From Bdellovibrionales bacterium (lineage in GTDB: Bacteria > Bdellovibrionota > Bdellovibrionia > Bdellovibrionales > UBA1609), in NCBI GenBank assembly GCA_016714165.1, contig JADJNU010000001.1, forward strand, positions 558,001-622,000: a stretch of 64,000 nt of DNA, in the 5' to 3' direction. A program made the position numbers and the translations under genes. Below the pieces are notes generated by a model. That model was not told the origin of the DNA. It ran no database searches and saw nothing but the letters and a program-made list of their open reading frames with translations. Shown here one piece after another: positions 1 through 9,728 of this stretch. Each line of letters starts with the position of its first letter. The stretch's first letter is position 1.

Positions 1-747
1 GGTGATCTGGCTGTTGAAGTGGGGCAAAGCCAACTGCCTGGCGTGCAAAAAAAGCTGATCCACATGTGCAATCTTGCGGGCAAACCTGTCATTACAGCTA
101 CCCAGATGCTTGATAGTATGGTCGAAAATCCAAGGCCCACTCGCGCAGAAATTACGGACATAGCCAATGCGGTTCTCGATGGTTCTGATGCTCTTATGCT
201 GTCTGCAGAGACAGCGAGTGGCAAGCATCCGATCAAGTGCATTCAAACGATGCATGAGATTTCGACTGAGGTTGAAAAAACGGGTGATTATTTCTACAAT
301 ATTTCTTTAGAGGACGAGTTTACAGATGTGGCCCAGGCCATTGCGGCGAGTGCCTGTCTGACGGCTCAGAAACTCAATGCTTCGGCTATTGTTTGTCTGA
401 CGACTTCAGGCAAAACAGCCTCTATGATTTCCAAGTTTCGTCCAAAAGCTCGTGTGATTGCGGTTACTCACATTTTGGAAACTCTCAACAGGCTGGAACT
501 TGTCTGGGGCGTGCAAACACTCATCATTCGTCCTTACAAATCGACAGACGAGGCCATGTCACAAATAGAGGATTTGCTGATCAAATATGGTTTGGTTAAA
601 CACGGAGACAAGGTTGTCTTGACACTTGGTGTTCCAGTCCTGCTCAGGGCGCGTACCAATTCTCTGAGGGTTTTTGCAATTGGACAAGAGGGCGAGCTGA
701 TTGGAGATTCGTCCTTGCTTCCATTGAGATTTCGGCGGACCACTTAG
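1..747 (+). CDS. pyk: Pyruvate kinase, C-terminal part (5' end outside window)
   Basis: Cytoplasmic glycolytic enzyme converting phosphoenolpyruvate and ADP to pyruvate and ATP. The frame is open from base 1 (GDLAVEVGQSQLPGVQKKLI), so the gene starts before the window. Visible are the end of the TIM barrel with the conserved stretch KPVITATQMLDSM, then RPTRAEITDIANAVLDGSD and LMLSAETASGKHP. These are diagnostic of the family. They are followed by the alpha/beta C-terminal domain containing CLTTSGKTASMISKFRP. The stop at 745-747 lies 31 bp from the convergent gene ending at 779. The internal GTG at 19 is not the real start. Confidence 0.96.
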   Translation, partial: GDLAVEVGQSQLPGVQKKLIHMCNLAGKPVITATQMLDSMVENPRPTRAEITDIANAVLDGSDALMLSAETASGKHPIKCIQTMHEISTEVEKTGDYFYNISLEDEFTDVAQAIAASACLTAQKLNASAIVCLTTSGKTASMISKFRPKARVIAVTHILETLNRLELVWGVQTLIIRPYKSTDEAMSQIEDLLIKYGLVKHGDKVVLTLGVPVLLRARTNSLRVFAIGQEGELIGDSSLLPLRFRRTT

Positions 748-778
748 TTCAAATAGTTCAAAGTTTGTCCGGATGGAC

Positions 779-1765
779 TTAATGGCTTGGAACTTTTTTG
801 AGAGTAAAGATTATTTCCCAATAGGGTAGGATCGTCTGAATTTCAGATAAAACAAATTTCATCGTCAGTTTCCCGCCATCTGCACTTTGTTTTTCTTGAG
901 TTAGGCCCTTCTCTGCAAGCGAATCAGCATCATTCGTTTGAAAAAGATAGTTAAGATCCTTCATGCTATTATTTTGTATTTCAGTCAGGGAGACCGTAAC
1001 TTCACCTTTTTCGTTGGGCTTTTCCTTCTGGCCATAAAATCTGAGAGCTCTCAGAGCAGGAAGCTCCTTCTCTGTGATCGTGACTCGCTTGGATTCCTCT
1101 GTAAAAAGGTATTTGTTGTACCAATCTACAAAGCCCGTCAATTTCGCATGGTCTAAAATGGTGAGTCTTTGTTTTCCTTCGCCCAGGTCCTCAACCTTCA
1201 TGATTCCTAAGCCTTGCAGGGTTTGCATTATTTTTTGCATTTTATGGGTTGGTTGCTGAAATATCTGAATTGTGTAATTACGTAAAACACCCGATGGGAT
1301 TGTTAATCCCTCTGGCACCTTTTCGCCACACTTGAAACCCACCAAGCTGATGATTGCACAGAGTCTTGAAATGGAATGATCATCAAACATCTCTGTGTTT
1401 TGGGAATTGGAGGATTCTAGATTTTTGATTCGTTGATTGGCATTTCTGAGGTTTGAATTGACGGTTTTAACCATGGCCTTAAGCCACTCGGGAAAAGTCT
1501 TAAATTGTGCATACAAGGCCGCAAAAGGAAGAATGATCACGTCTGAATCCTGCAAGGCGACGGCAGAAGCCGATCTTGGCTTGTTGTCAAAGAAGGCCAT
1601 TTCGCCAAGCATCTCTCCGGCCGTCAACTCGGCCAACACGATATCATTGCTTCCCTTCGCTTTTTTGACAGCAATGCGTCCAGATTTGATGACATATAAG
1701 GCGTCTGATGGATCGCCTTCCCGAAAGAGAATTTCGCCTTTTCCAAACTTTCTAATGCCCGACAA
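779..1765 (-). CDS. Cyclic nucleotide-binding domain protein (CRP-like sensor domain)
   Basis: 328 residues. Residues about 5-115 form a cyclic-nucleotide-binding domain: FGKGEILFREGDPSDALYVIKSGRI, then LGEMAFFDNKPRSASAVAL, which keeps the Glu and Arg of the phosphate-binding cassette, so nucleotide binding is plausible. The rest (about 130-328) has no domain I recognise with certainty. A stretch near 175-210 (THKMQKIMQTLQGLGIMKVEDLGEGKQRLTI is its region) could be a winged-helix-like segment, but no classical CRP helix-turn-helix is evident. The start is TTG: an in-frame TGA lies just upstream, and GGGA about 10 nt upstream could act as ribosome binding site. Probably a cytoplasmic regulator; target unknown. 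Confidence 0.8.
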   Translation of the reverse strand: MSGIRKFGKGEILFREGDPSDALYVIKSGRIAVKKAKGSNDIVLAELTAGEMLGEMAFFDNKPRSASAVALQDSDVIILPFAALYAQFKTFPEWLKAMVKTVNSNLRNANQRIKNLESSNSQNTEMFDDHSISRLCAIISLVGFKCGEKVPEGLTIPSGVLRNYTIQIFQQPTHKMQKIMQTLQGLGIMKVEDLGEGKQRLTILDHAKLTGFVDWYNKYLFTEESKRVTITEKELPALRALRFYGQKEKPNEKGEVTVSLTEIQNNSMKDLNYLFQTNDADSLAEKGLTQEKQSADGGKLTMKFVLSEIQTILPYWEIIFTLKKVPSH

Positions 1766-2016
1766 TTGAACTCATTCCCATCAATAAAAAGATATTCTGA
1801 GTCTCACCAGCCTTGCCTCCTATCGGCTATTCTTGGACTTTGAAAAAGCCAATAAGCAGGGCGAACGTCCTGTTTGCGAGTTAAAAAAGTATTTTCTCAC
1901 CCAACTCAGTTCTGCCTATTTCGTTACATAATATTTTATTTTCTGGTTTGTTTAAAAAAAACCATCAAATTCCGACATGAGAATATGCAAAGTAAATCAG
2001 AAAGGATTACGGCTAT

Positions 2017-3228
2017 ATGAACCCTAAAATATCCAAATTTAAGATCTATTTTATGATCTCGTCCGCGGTTCAGGTTTCAATCATCGCTATCTCGTTAATT
2101 TTGATTTTAACTTCGATGGATGGCAGAGCCTTGGCCAAAAAAGCTGAGAGCGCTTCAAAGCTTTCAGATTATTTGTTGTCTTCCAGTGGATTTAACCAAA
2201 TGAGCTCTGAGGACCAGGTCAGATATTCCATGTTTTTCGCCCAATTCGGATATGGCTTAGAAACCATTCAAAATGCCCCTCAGGATCAGCTTGTAAAATC
2301 TCCGAGCCACACAAAGCAGGAGTCTGGGTATCATCGCTTAGAGGGTTTGCAAAGCGAGAGATGGTGGTTTGCTGCCTTGTTTGGTGAGGAGGTTTTTGGA
2401 AGCGAACCTACCAGACCAAGAGAATCTGCTTGCCAGGCGGGTTCAAATGAACCGGGAAAACCGTGTGTAATGGGAGGCCATCTTTCTGTTTTCTATGATG
2501 AGGTAAAAAATAATATAAAGATCCCGAAATGTCGAGTGCCGGTCGAAGGCACTTAATGTGGAGGCACACAATTTAGTTGCAGTAGTTTTGGTTTGTCAGA
2601 TCTTTTTCAGGTTGTCGATGAATACAATAATAGAAACAGGTCAAAGTTGATTTGTGTCCCGGCCGAGCCATCCAACCAGTTAGCCGTCCGTTGTGGACAG
2701 GCATTTGCCGACTGGAGAAATCATCATTTCAAAAAACTGTTTAATGAAAACGGCAAAATTGAATTGTCAGACAAAGTGATAGATGCAAGTCAGTGGCCAG
2801 AACTCGAGAAAAACTATGCTAGGCTCTTGGCTCATTTTGAGAAGACTGTTGATTGCGCCCAAGATAAAGTCGAAAGGTGTCGAGCTCTGAATAGGATACG
2901 AGAGGGAACCTATGGAAATGGGGTTTCTTGGAATTATGATTCAAGCACAAACACTTCGAGCGCCACAATTCCAGGAGTAGTAGGCACTGCCTCCTTTAGT
3001 GGGAAACCAAAAGGTGGGGCATTTTTTAGCGGTGAGATGGTTGATCCAGATTTCCAGCGGTCTGAGTGTGCCAATGTTCTCGCGGCTGCAACGGATATCA
3101 AGAAATCCTGGGATGCTGTGCCAGCTTCCATAAAATTGTGGGCAAGAGATTTCAGGCAGAAATCTGACGGGGTAGTTCCTGTTAATGAAAGAGAACCTTC
3201 TCGGAGAGGTGGCAAAGCCTCGACATAA
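2017..3228 (+). pseudogene. Secreted/membrane-anchored Cys-rich protein, interrupted by in-frame TAA
   Basis: One reading frame runs from ATG 2017 (AAAGGA upstream) to 3228, broken only by TAA at 2554-2556. The first part (179 residues) has an N-terminal membrane segment (about 9-33) and ends CRVPVEGT. The frame resumes directly as CGGTQFSCSSFGLSDLF and continues 220-odd residues, with paired cysteines (CVPAE, RCGQAF, DCAQDKVERC, ECANVL). The Cys-rich motif directly after the stop continues the sequence style of the first part, so this is one gene with a nonsense change (for example AAA or CAA to TAA) rather than two genes. GTG/TTG restarts exist (for example TTG 2593) but lack a good ribosome binding site. 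Function unknown; probably periplasmic. Confidence 0.7.
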
Positions 3229-3273
3229 AAATCTTCATTTCTATCTACCTTGAATTAATTTGTTGTAAAATTG

Positions 3274-4767
3274 CTAGATCAAAGAAACACCCAAACTAGA
3301 TTGTTCAACCAACCTAAATTTACTTTTAGGAGCCTCGCAGAGAGGACAACGATATGAGTTGGGTAAGGACTGAAAAGAAGTATAGACAGGAATTTCTTGG
3401 CTCGTATCACCCAAGGTCTCGTCGTAAATCGTCAGGCAAACTGAACATTGATCGAGAAATTCGGGTGCAGTCTCCCTAAACGAAAAATCCTCTTTTACTG
3501 AGAACCTAACCTCTTCAGACTTTTTATGTTGATACGCATTGAATGTTTTGCATGCTATTTTTAATTTTCTTGGAAGTTGTGGCCTTAAGAGGTTTCTGCT
3601 AAATTCAAAACCTCTTCTCTCATTTGGGTCAAATTTATTGGAATAAAAAATGTCATACAGACAGAGTATATTCCACCTGCCAAAACGCAAAAGCGGTTTT
3701 CTTCGAATTAAGATATTGCAGTATATTTCGCTTTTCCTGTTTATCTTAATGCCAAAACATATCGCAAAGGTTCGTAAATCATCTTTGTTAAATCTCTTTA
3801 TAATATAGTGTTTTAGATTCAAGGCGTCCTGATTTTGGTCTTCCACCTGGAAATTCAATTCATTGGCCGCATGGCGGACATTAATCAAATGCTTTGCTAA
3901 AACGGCATCCCAGAATATTCTATCCTTTTCTTCGATTCCCTTGATCATTAACGATTTCCAAGGTGTTGAACAGATCTGGCCGACCTTGGTTGTGAGGCAA
4001 AGTTCGCAAATGTCTTGCAAGAAATCAATGCTGAACAACTCGTCTCTTCTGTATATTCCGAGCCAAAAATAATTCATGCTATAGCGATTAAATCCCTCAT
4101 AGTAGGGCAAGCGAAAGGCCATTGTCTTCAATGGTTGTTCCAGGTGTTTTGAATTGTAATGGCACTCTCTTTTAACTTCTTTGTAAAGGAGATCACCATC
4201 TGCCATTTCATTATCATAAAAGGAATCTTCATTTAGAAAAATAATATTTTCGATCCTCTGAGACACCGCAATCAAATCATTCGTATAGATCAACTCCTTC
4301 CACTCGTAGATTTTGTTGGTTTTAGGAAAACGCACAAACAAATGCCAAAAGTGCAAGCTGGAAGAAGCGACCCAGTTTATGTTTCCAGTAAATAACGGGG
4401 TAAAGCTTTGATTATTATCAGAAATATTGATCTTTAGTCGTGGCACGTAGTCCAACAAGTCAAAAATATCCTTGTAGATTCCCTCACTAAACCAAGATTT
4501 CACAATAAAGGCTTCTGTCGCCGGGTAGGAACTTACGATATTTGGTGATAAATCAGTGTTCATTTCAAATGACAAATTGAGACCGCTGAGCAATGAAATC
4601 AATTCCGTATATTTGTTCTGTCCGGTTATCAGAATCAGCTGCTGCCGCAATCCAAAGCTGACTTGATCGATACCCAATTTCTTACTTAGCTTGAGTATTT
4701 TCAGAAGGTCTCCAGGCGAAAGGATTCCTCCTGTGAAATTAATTTTAATAAAGTTCGATCTGTTCAT
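3274..4767 (-). CDS. Rubredoxin-domain protein with nitrite/sulfite-reductase-like N-terminal part
   Basis: 497 residues. The N-terminal region (FIKINFTGGILSPGDLLKIL, then LGIDQVSFGLRQQLIL) resembles the ferredoxin-like half domain of nitrite/sulfite reductases. The C-terminus is a rubredoxin: C441-x2-C444 and C474-x2-C477 with SLPNSYRCPLCEA between. I see no C-x5-C...C-x3-C set for a [4Fe-4S]-siroheme centre, so it is unlikely to be a catalytic nitrite reductase. Similar proteins accompany fused assimilatory nitrate reductases in other bacteria (recalled, not searched). It is downstream of and overlaps the nitrate reductase gene by 4 bp (start ATG within the upstream stop region), so the two are translationally coupled. 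Likely role: electron carrier or partner of the nitrate reductase. Confidence 0.75.
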   Translation of the reverse strand: MNRSNFIKINFTGGILSPGDLLKILKLSKKLGIDQVSFGLRQQLILITGQNKYTELISLLSGLNLSFEMNTDLSPNIVSSYPATEAFIVKSWFSEGIYKDIFDLLDYVPRLKINISDNNQSFTPLFTGNINWVASSSLHFWHLFVRFPKTNKIYEWKELIYTNDLIAVSQRIENIIFLNEDSFYDNEMADGDLLYKEVKRECHYNSKHLEQPLKTMAFRLPYYEGFNRYSMNYFWLGIYRRDELFSIDFLQDICELCLTTKVGQICSTPWKSLMIKGIEEKDRIFWDAVLAKHLINVRHAANELNFQVEDQNQDALNLKHYIIKRFNKDDLRTFAICFGIKINRKSEIYCNILIRRKPLLRFGRWNILCLYDIFYSNKFDPNERRGFEFSRNLLRPQLPRKLKIACKTFNAYQHKKSEEVRFSVKEDFSFRETAPEFLDQCSVCLTIYDETLGDTSQEIPVYTSFQSLPNSYRCPLCEAPKSKFRLVEQSSLGVSLI

Positions 4768-7700
4768 ATGGCCCCAATCGACTCATGAATGGGAATATCG
4801 CAAGCGGAGCCGCCATCATATCTCTGAAGTAATGATTTTTCCAAAATACTTCTGATCTCGGGTCGGCAACTTCCACAGCCCATTCCGGCGCCTGATTGTT
4901 CACACAGGCTTTTTAGGTCAGAACATCCGAGGTCAATTTTTCGTTCTATGTTTCCAATTCCAACTGTTGCGCAAACGCAAATAATTTTTCCCATTGCTTC
5001 TTCAGCAAATTTTCCCGATCGTAGTAGGCTCAATCTCTTATCAGAAAGCTCAATTTTATTTTCAATCAGATTTTTAAATTCCGAAAATTCCAATCGATCT
5101 CCAAGCAATATGGCGCCCACGAGTCGGTCGTTGTGGATAATACATTTTTTATAATATCTTTTTGCCTTATCTATAAAAACGACCTCCTCATATCCCTCAT
5201 CGATCGGACATTCCACGAGTCCGAGCGAGCTTAAGGAAAGGCCAGGAATTTTCAGTATATTCATCAAAAGCGAGCCCTTGTAGTATTTGGAAATATCTCC
5301 CGAAAGATACCGGGCCGCTATCTCCGCTTGTTGTTCCGCCGCTGCCGTAATCCCATAGAGAGAGCCCTTAAATTCTGCAATTTCTCCAATTGCAAAGATG
5401 TCTGGATCAGATGTTTGCAGGTACTCATTGACTACGACTCCTCGTTTGGTTTCAATGCCTGATTCTTTTGCCAATTCAATATTTGGCACAGTTCCGATCG
5501 CGATAACGACGGCCTGACATTTTATCTGCAGTCCACTTTTTAAAATCAATCCCTCCACTCTTTCGGTCCCAAGAAAGCGATTGATCTCATCGTTATAGTA
5601 TATTTCAATTCCTCTATCCGATAGGTCATCGTTTAATAACTGACTGCCCAATGAATCTAATTGACGATCCATTAGCCTCGATATCCTCTGTACAATCGTG
5701 ACTTCCGAGCCTATCTCGCGCAGGGACGCCGCCAGTTCAATTCCCAATAAGCCACCGCCCACGATGACGATCTTCCCCTTGCTAAGGTCCATATATCTTT
5801 TTAAGCTGTCGGCATCTGATTTCGTTCGCATAGTAAAAATGCCCTGCATTGAAGGAACATCTTTGATCATCAGGGAGCGACTTCCCATCGCCAATATTAA
5901 TTTGTCGTAAGTGTGAACCTGGTCGAGTTCATCAGTCAGTCTTTTGCGACTTTGGTCAATCGCTTTGATCCCTACTCCGCGGTGGAAAGTAAAGTTATTT
6001 GATTCTGATTTTGCATCCTCGTCATTCATTTTAACTAGTTGCTGCCATTTTAAACTACCGTTTATGTAATCTGGCAACAGAATGCGATTATAAAAGGGGG
6101 TGTTTTCATTTCCAAAAACGACGATTTCATCTTCTCTATTTAACTCTCGATAAGAAGTCACAAATCCAAAGGCGCCGGACCCTGATCCAACTATCACAAT
6201 TTTTTCTTTTGGTTTAGAATACAACTCGACCTCAACCCGAGAATATTTGAAATCTGGTTCTTTGGATCTCGCGTCAACCAGATCGTGGGTGACATTATTG
6301 GCTCGATTCAAATCACTGTTTAATATTTTGCCCCAATGCATCGGCAAAAAAACAAGGCCCCTCTTAATGTCTGAAGATAGTTTTGCCTTTACCCTGACAT
6401 TACCTCTTAAACTTGTGATATTGACGAGATTGCCATCTTGAATATTTCGCTCTCGGGCATCTTGCGGATTAATTTCCAAAAAGGATTCTGAAATATGTTG
6501 ATTGAGTTTATTGACTTTACCGGTTTTACTCATTGTGTGCCACTGATCTCTAATTCGTCCGGTGGTGAGAACCAAGGGAAAATCTGAGTTCTCTTCTTCT
6601 GATTCATTTCTATCAGAGAACGAATGAATCATTGCTCTTTTGGAGGGAGTATAGAATTGGAGATCTGGAAAGAGTCGGGGAGTGCCAAAACCGTTTGTAT
6701 TTTTAGGATAGGGCCACTGGACGCCATTCCTATTTTTTAAGATTTCATAATTTAGTCCGCCGATGTCAATATTGGTCCCAATGGTCGAGGCGCAGTGTTC
6801 GGCGAAAATATTTTCTGCGCTCTCATAATCAAATCCGTGATAATTCATTTTCTTAGCAAATCGACATATAATCTCAGCATCTGGCAAGGCCTCTCCTGGT
6901 GCCGGCATAATTTTGGACAAATAGGTGATTCGTCTTTCTGCATTTGTCATTGTTCCCTCTTTTTCGCTCCAGGCCGCCGCGGGCAAAACAACGTCGGCAA
7001 AGTTTAGGGTCTGAGGCGTAAGAGAAATATCCTGAATCACGACAAATTTTGCCTTTTTTAGTCCTTCTTCCGCGGCACGCGAGTTTGGCAGACTAATTAA
7101 GGGATTGGTGCAGATGATCCAAATTGCCTTCAATTTTTCTTCATATAGGGCAGAAAACATTTCGGTGGCCGTCAGGCCTGGTTTGTCCGGGACATTTTTA
7201 ACCCCCCAGAATTTTGCGACAACTTCGCGATCTATCGAATCTGCCATATTCCGATGGGCCGACATTAAGTTGGCCATTGCGCCTACTTCCCGTCCACCCA
7301 TGGCATTCGGTTGACCTGTCAGCGAGAATGGGCCTGAACCGGGCTTGCCAATCTGGCCGGTAATCAAATTTAAATTGATCAGGCTTAAATTTTTATTAAC
7401 TCCGACCGAACTTTGGTTCAAACCCATGGTCCACATTGTTATAAAGCCCTTGGCGTTTCCGATGTGGCGTGCAGCAAGGCGAATGTCCTTTGCATTGACT
7501 CCGCAGATGTTTGCAGCGTCCTGGACAGATCTTAGCATGACAGTTTCTCTGTATTTTTCAAAACCTTGGGAGTGATTTCTGATAAAATTCAAATTGATTC
7601 GACCTTCTTCAATGAGGCATCGACCTATTGCGTGGTGCAGAGTGATATCCGTACCCGGATTTAACTGGAGATGTAGATTCGCCTCCGAACTCGTTTGGGT

Positions 7701-8315
7701 GATTCGTGGATCGCTCACAATAATAAATAGGTTAGGATCCTTTTCTCGTGCCAACTCAATTCTTCGCCAAATGATGGGATGACACCAAGCGGGATTTGCC
7801 CCCGCTACGAAAAAGCAATCAGCAATTTCCAAGTCATCGTAAGAAACAGGAACGGAGTCTTCGCCCAACGACATTTTAAGTCCGACAACTGCACTGCTCA
7901 TGCACAGGCGAGAGTTCGTGTCTATATTGTTACTTCCAATAAAGCCCTTAACAAGTTTGTTGATCACGTAATACTCTTCTGTCAGACACTGTCCAGAAGC
8001 GTAAAAGGCCACTGAGTCCGGGCCAAATTTATCAATAAGAGCTTTGAATACTGCTGCTGTTCGATCAAGCGCCTGATCCCATGTCACTCTTTGCAGTTTG
8101 GCTCCCTTGCTATACCTCATCTCGGGATAAAGCAGTCTGTCACTCTGATCCATCACGGTGTAATGCAGATTCATTCCCTTAGAGCAAAGCATCCCATTAT
8201 TAACTGGATGATCGGTGTCACCCTCGATCGATAATCTTCCAGCTCGATCTTTTTTTGCTGTGATTCCGCAGCCAACTCCACAGTAGCAGCAGGTGGTTTT
8301 GAATGTTTCCATCAT
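4764..8315 (-). CDS. Nitrate reductase (Mo-bisMGD) fused to FAD reductase and BFD-like [2Fe-2S] domain
   Basis: 1183 residues, about 700 of them a NasA/NarB-type molybdopterin oxidoreductase. The [4Fe-4S] ligands are C9-x2-C12-x3-C16-x27-C44, and the Mo-ligand Cys is in DTNSRLCMSS. Then follow the conserved GLNQSSVGVNKNLSLINLN region and a molybdopterin-dinucleotide-binding domain (TTGRIRDQWHTMSKTGKV). From about residue 705 there is a NirB-like FAD/NAD(P)H reductase with two Rossmann motifs (IVIVGSGSGAFGF and KIVIVGGGLLGIELAASL). The last part is a BFD-like [2Fe-2S] domain (ICVCATVGIGNI, then GMGCGSCRPEI). The fusion gives a single-chain route from NAD(P)H to nitrate, cytoplasmic and assimilatory. 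AAAGG precedes the ATG. Coupled to the rubredoxin gene downstream. No nitrate transporter or siroheme nitrite reductase is present in the window. Confidence 0.93.
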   Translation of the reverse strand: MMETFKTTCCYCGVGCGITAKKDRAGRLSIEGDTDHPVNNGMLCSKGMNLHYTVMDQSDRLLYPEMRYSKGAKLQRVTWDQALDRTAAVFKALIDKFGPDSVAFYASGQCLTEEYYVINKLVKGFIGSNNIDTNSRLCMSSAVVGLKMSLGEDSVPVSYDDLEIADCFFVAGANPAWCHPIIWRRIELAREKDPNLFIIVSDPRITQTSSEANLHLQLNPGTDITLHHAIGRCLIEEGRINLNFIRNHSQGFEKYRETVMLRSVQDAANICGVNAKDIRLAARHIGNAKGFITMWTMGLNQSSVGVNKNLSLINLNLITGQIGKPGSGPFSLTGQPNAMGGREVGAMANLMSAHRNMADSIDREVVAKFWGVKNVPDKPGLTATEMFSALYEEKLKAIWIICTNPLISLPNSRAAEEGLKKAKFVVIQDISLTPQTLNFADVVLPAAAWSEKEGTMTNAERRITYLSKIMPAPGEALPDAEIICRFAKKMNYHGFDYESAENIFAEHCASTIGTNIDIGGLNYEILKNRNGVQWPYPKNTNGFGTPRLFPDLQFYTPSKRAMIHSFSDRNESEEENSDFPLVLTTGRIRDQWHTMSKTGKVNKLNQHISESFLEINPQDARERNIQDGNLVNITSLRGNVRVKAKLSSDIKRGLVFLPMHWGKILNSDLNRANNVTHDLVDARSKEPDFKYSRVEVELYSKPKEKIVIVGSGSGAFGFVTSYRELNREDEIVVFGNENTPFYNRILLPDYINGSLKWQQLVKMNDEDAKSESNNFTFHRGVGIKAIDQSRKRLTDELDQVHTYDKLILAMGSRSLMIKDVPSMQGIFTMRTKSDADSLKRYMDLSKGKIVIVGGGLLGIELAASLREIGSEVTIVQRISRLMDRQLDSLGSQLLNDDLSDRGIEIYYNDEINRFLGTERVEGLILKSGLQIKCQAVVIAIGTVPNIELAKESGIETKRGVVVNEYLQTSDPDIFAIGEIAEFKGSLYGITAAAEQQAEIAARYLSGDISKYYKGSLLMNILKIPGLSLSSLGLVECPIDEGYEEVVFIDKAKRYYKKCIIHNDRLVGAILLGDRLEFSEFKNLIENKIELSDKRLSLLRSGKFAEEAMGKIICVCATVGIGNIERKIDLGCSDLKSLCEQSGAGMGCGSCRPEIRSILEKSLLQRYDGGSACDIPIHESIGAI

Positions 8316-8766
8316 ACAGAATATACCTTTGAAAATTCAGTTGTTTTTAATAAATATCCAAACAGCATTCTGAAGTGCTACCACCAGGTCCTGCAATTCA
8401 ACCAACCAATTTCTCAAGAGGCTCGCTCGTTTCTGCAAATTTCTTTTTTTGACATAGGTTGCCTCCGTAGCTGATTTCCTGAGGGAGAGTCTATTTTTTT
8501 ATTCGAAAAAATAAGTCTTTCTATAAAGGACATTTAGCAAAGGCATTTTCGATGTCAATCAATGACTTAGGAATGTGCAATTGAGGTTCGTGGAGTGAAA
8601 TTTCGCTTCATCGATTGTCGCGAGAAGAAATTTGTTGATTTTCATAACTCATTTTTGGGGCTGGAAGTAGCTACTAGCGAATATTTTCTAAACTGGCCCA
8701 CGAGGATGTTGGTTGGCAGAGCGTAAATCCCATGAGTTGGCGAGGTATTTGCCTCTCTCTTCTGCT
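8316..8766. other. Intergenic region between nitrate unit and transposase
   Basis: About 450 bases without a supported gene, containing the divergent upstream region of the nitrate reductase gene. I see an AT-rich patch near 8490-8515, a single FNR-like candidate at 8549-8562, and otherwise no convincing promoter pair, terminator or RNA gene. The left end of the transposase element should lie here, but I could not define a terminal inverted repeat. Confidence 0.4.
8549..8562. promoter_or_regulatory. Candidate FNR/CRP-type box (weak)
   Basis: TCGATGTCAATCAA matches the FNR consensus TTGAT-N4-ATCAA with one mismatch. It lies about 235 bp upstream of the nitrate reductase start, which is far for direct activation, so this may be chance. 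A CRP-family-like protein is encoded at 779-1765, but no link is shown. Confidence 0.2.
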
Positions 8767-9623
8767 ATGAAGCGAACTTGCCCCCATTGTTCATTTACCC
8801 ATGATCGCCATCCGAAGTTCGGGTCCTTTTTCAGAAAATCGGATGGACGCCGGCTCAAGAGATTTCGTTGCAAGCAATGTCGACGCACGTTTTCAGAAGC
8901 CACAAGACAAAAGTGCTATCGACAAAAAAAGCGCCGTCTCAACCCACGAATCTTTGAACTTCTCTGCTCGGGAGTCTCACAAAGAAGGGTGGCTAAGCTT
9001 TTGAAAATTAGTCGAACCACTGTCGTTCGAAAGTTTCTTTTTCTTGCCCACTGGTCGAGAATAAGAAATCAGAAGAGTTTTGATAGGATCGAGCCTTTCA
9101 CTGAGATTCAGTTTGATGATCTTGAAACGATCGAGCACACAAAATGCAAACCCCTTTCGGTAACCATGATCGTGAACCGCGCCGACCGGCAGATCATTGA
9201 CTTTTGCGTGAGTCGAATGCCGGCCAAAGGTCTTATTGCTGAGATTTCTCGCAAAAAATACGGGCGTCGCCCTGACGAAAGAGGACCGGCAAGAGAGGAG
9301 CTATTCAAAAATATTTCATCTAAGATCGCTCCAAACGCAATCATTCACTCTGATGAAAATCCTCACTACCCACCATCAATATCGAAGTGGTTTCCTCAGG
9401 CCACTCACAAGGCCCACAAAGGAAAAAGGGGCTGCGTGGCCGGACAGGGGAGCTTAAAAAAATCGGATTTGACCCTCTGTTCACTCTTAATCACACCTAC
9501 GCCATGCTCAGAGCTAACATCAATCGCCTCATTCGTAAAACCTGGTGTACAACGAAGGATCCCAAGAGGCTTAAGGACCATATTGACCTTTATGTGGATT
9601 TTCATAACCATCAGATCATCTGA
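8767..9623 (+). mobile_element. IS1-like DDE transposase, frameshifted at A7 run
   Basis: Starts at ATG 8767 (MKRTCPHCSF); an in-frame TTG at 8713 would add 18 residues. The N-terminus has a zinc ribbon (CPHC, then FRCKQCRRTFSE) and a helix-turn-helix (GVSQRRVAKLLKISRTTVVRKF). A DDE core follows, with Asp in QFDDLETIEH and IIHSDENPHY. In the starting frame the protein runs into non-conserved sequence after 9456. In the -1 frame the expected end continues as KKIGFDPLFTLNHTYAMLR and LIRKTWCTTKDPKRLKDH, to the stop at 9623. The switch lies on a run of seven A (9456-9462) that is phased A_AAA_AAA. It could be a programmed -1 shift or an inactivating indel. A decayed relative lies at 52538-52686. 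Confidence 0.8.
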
Positions 9624-9728
9624 CAGTGAAAGCTTCCAAAAGAAAATCTAGATATTAATACAGCGCCAGCTCACAAGCCTTCTGTGAATATGTTGTATCC
9701 AAGGGCGGCTGACCCAAGGTGCGCGGAG

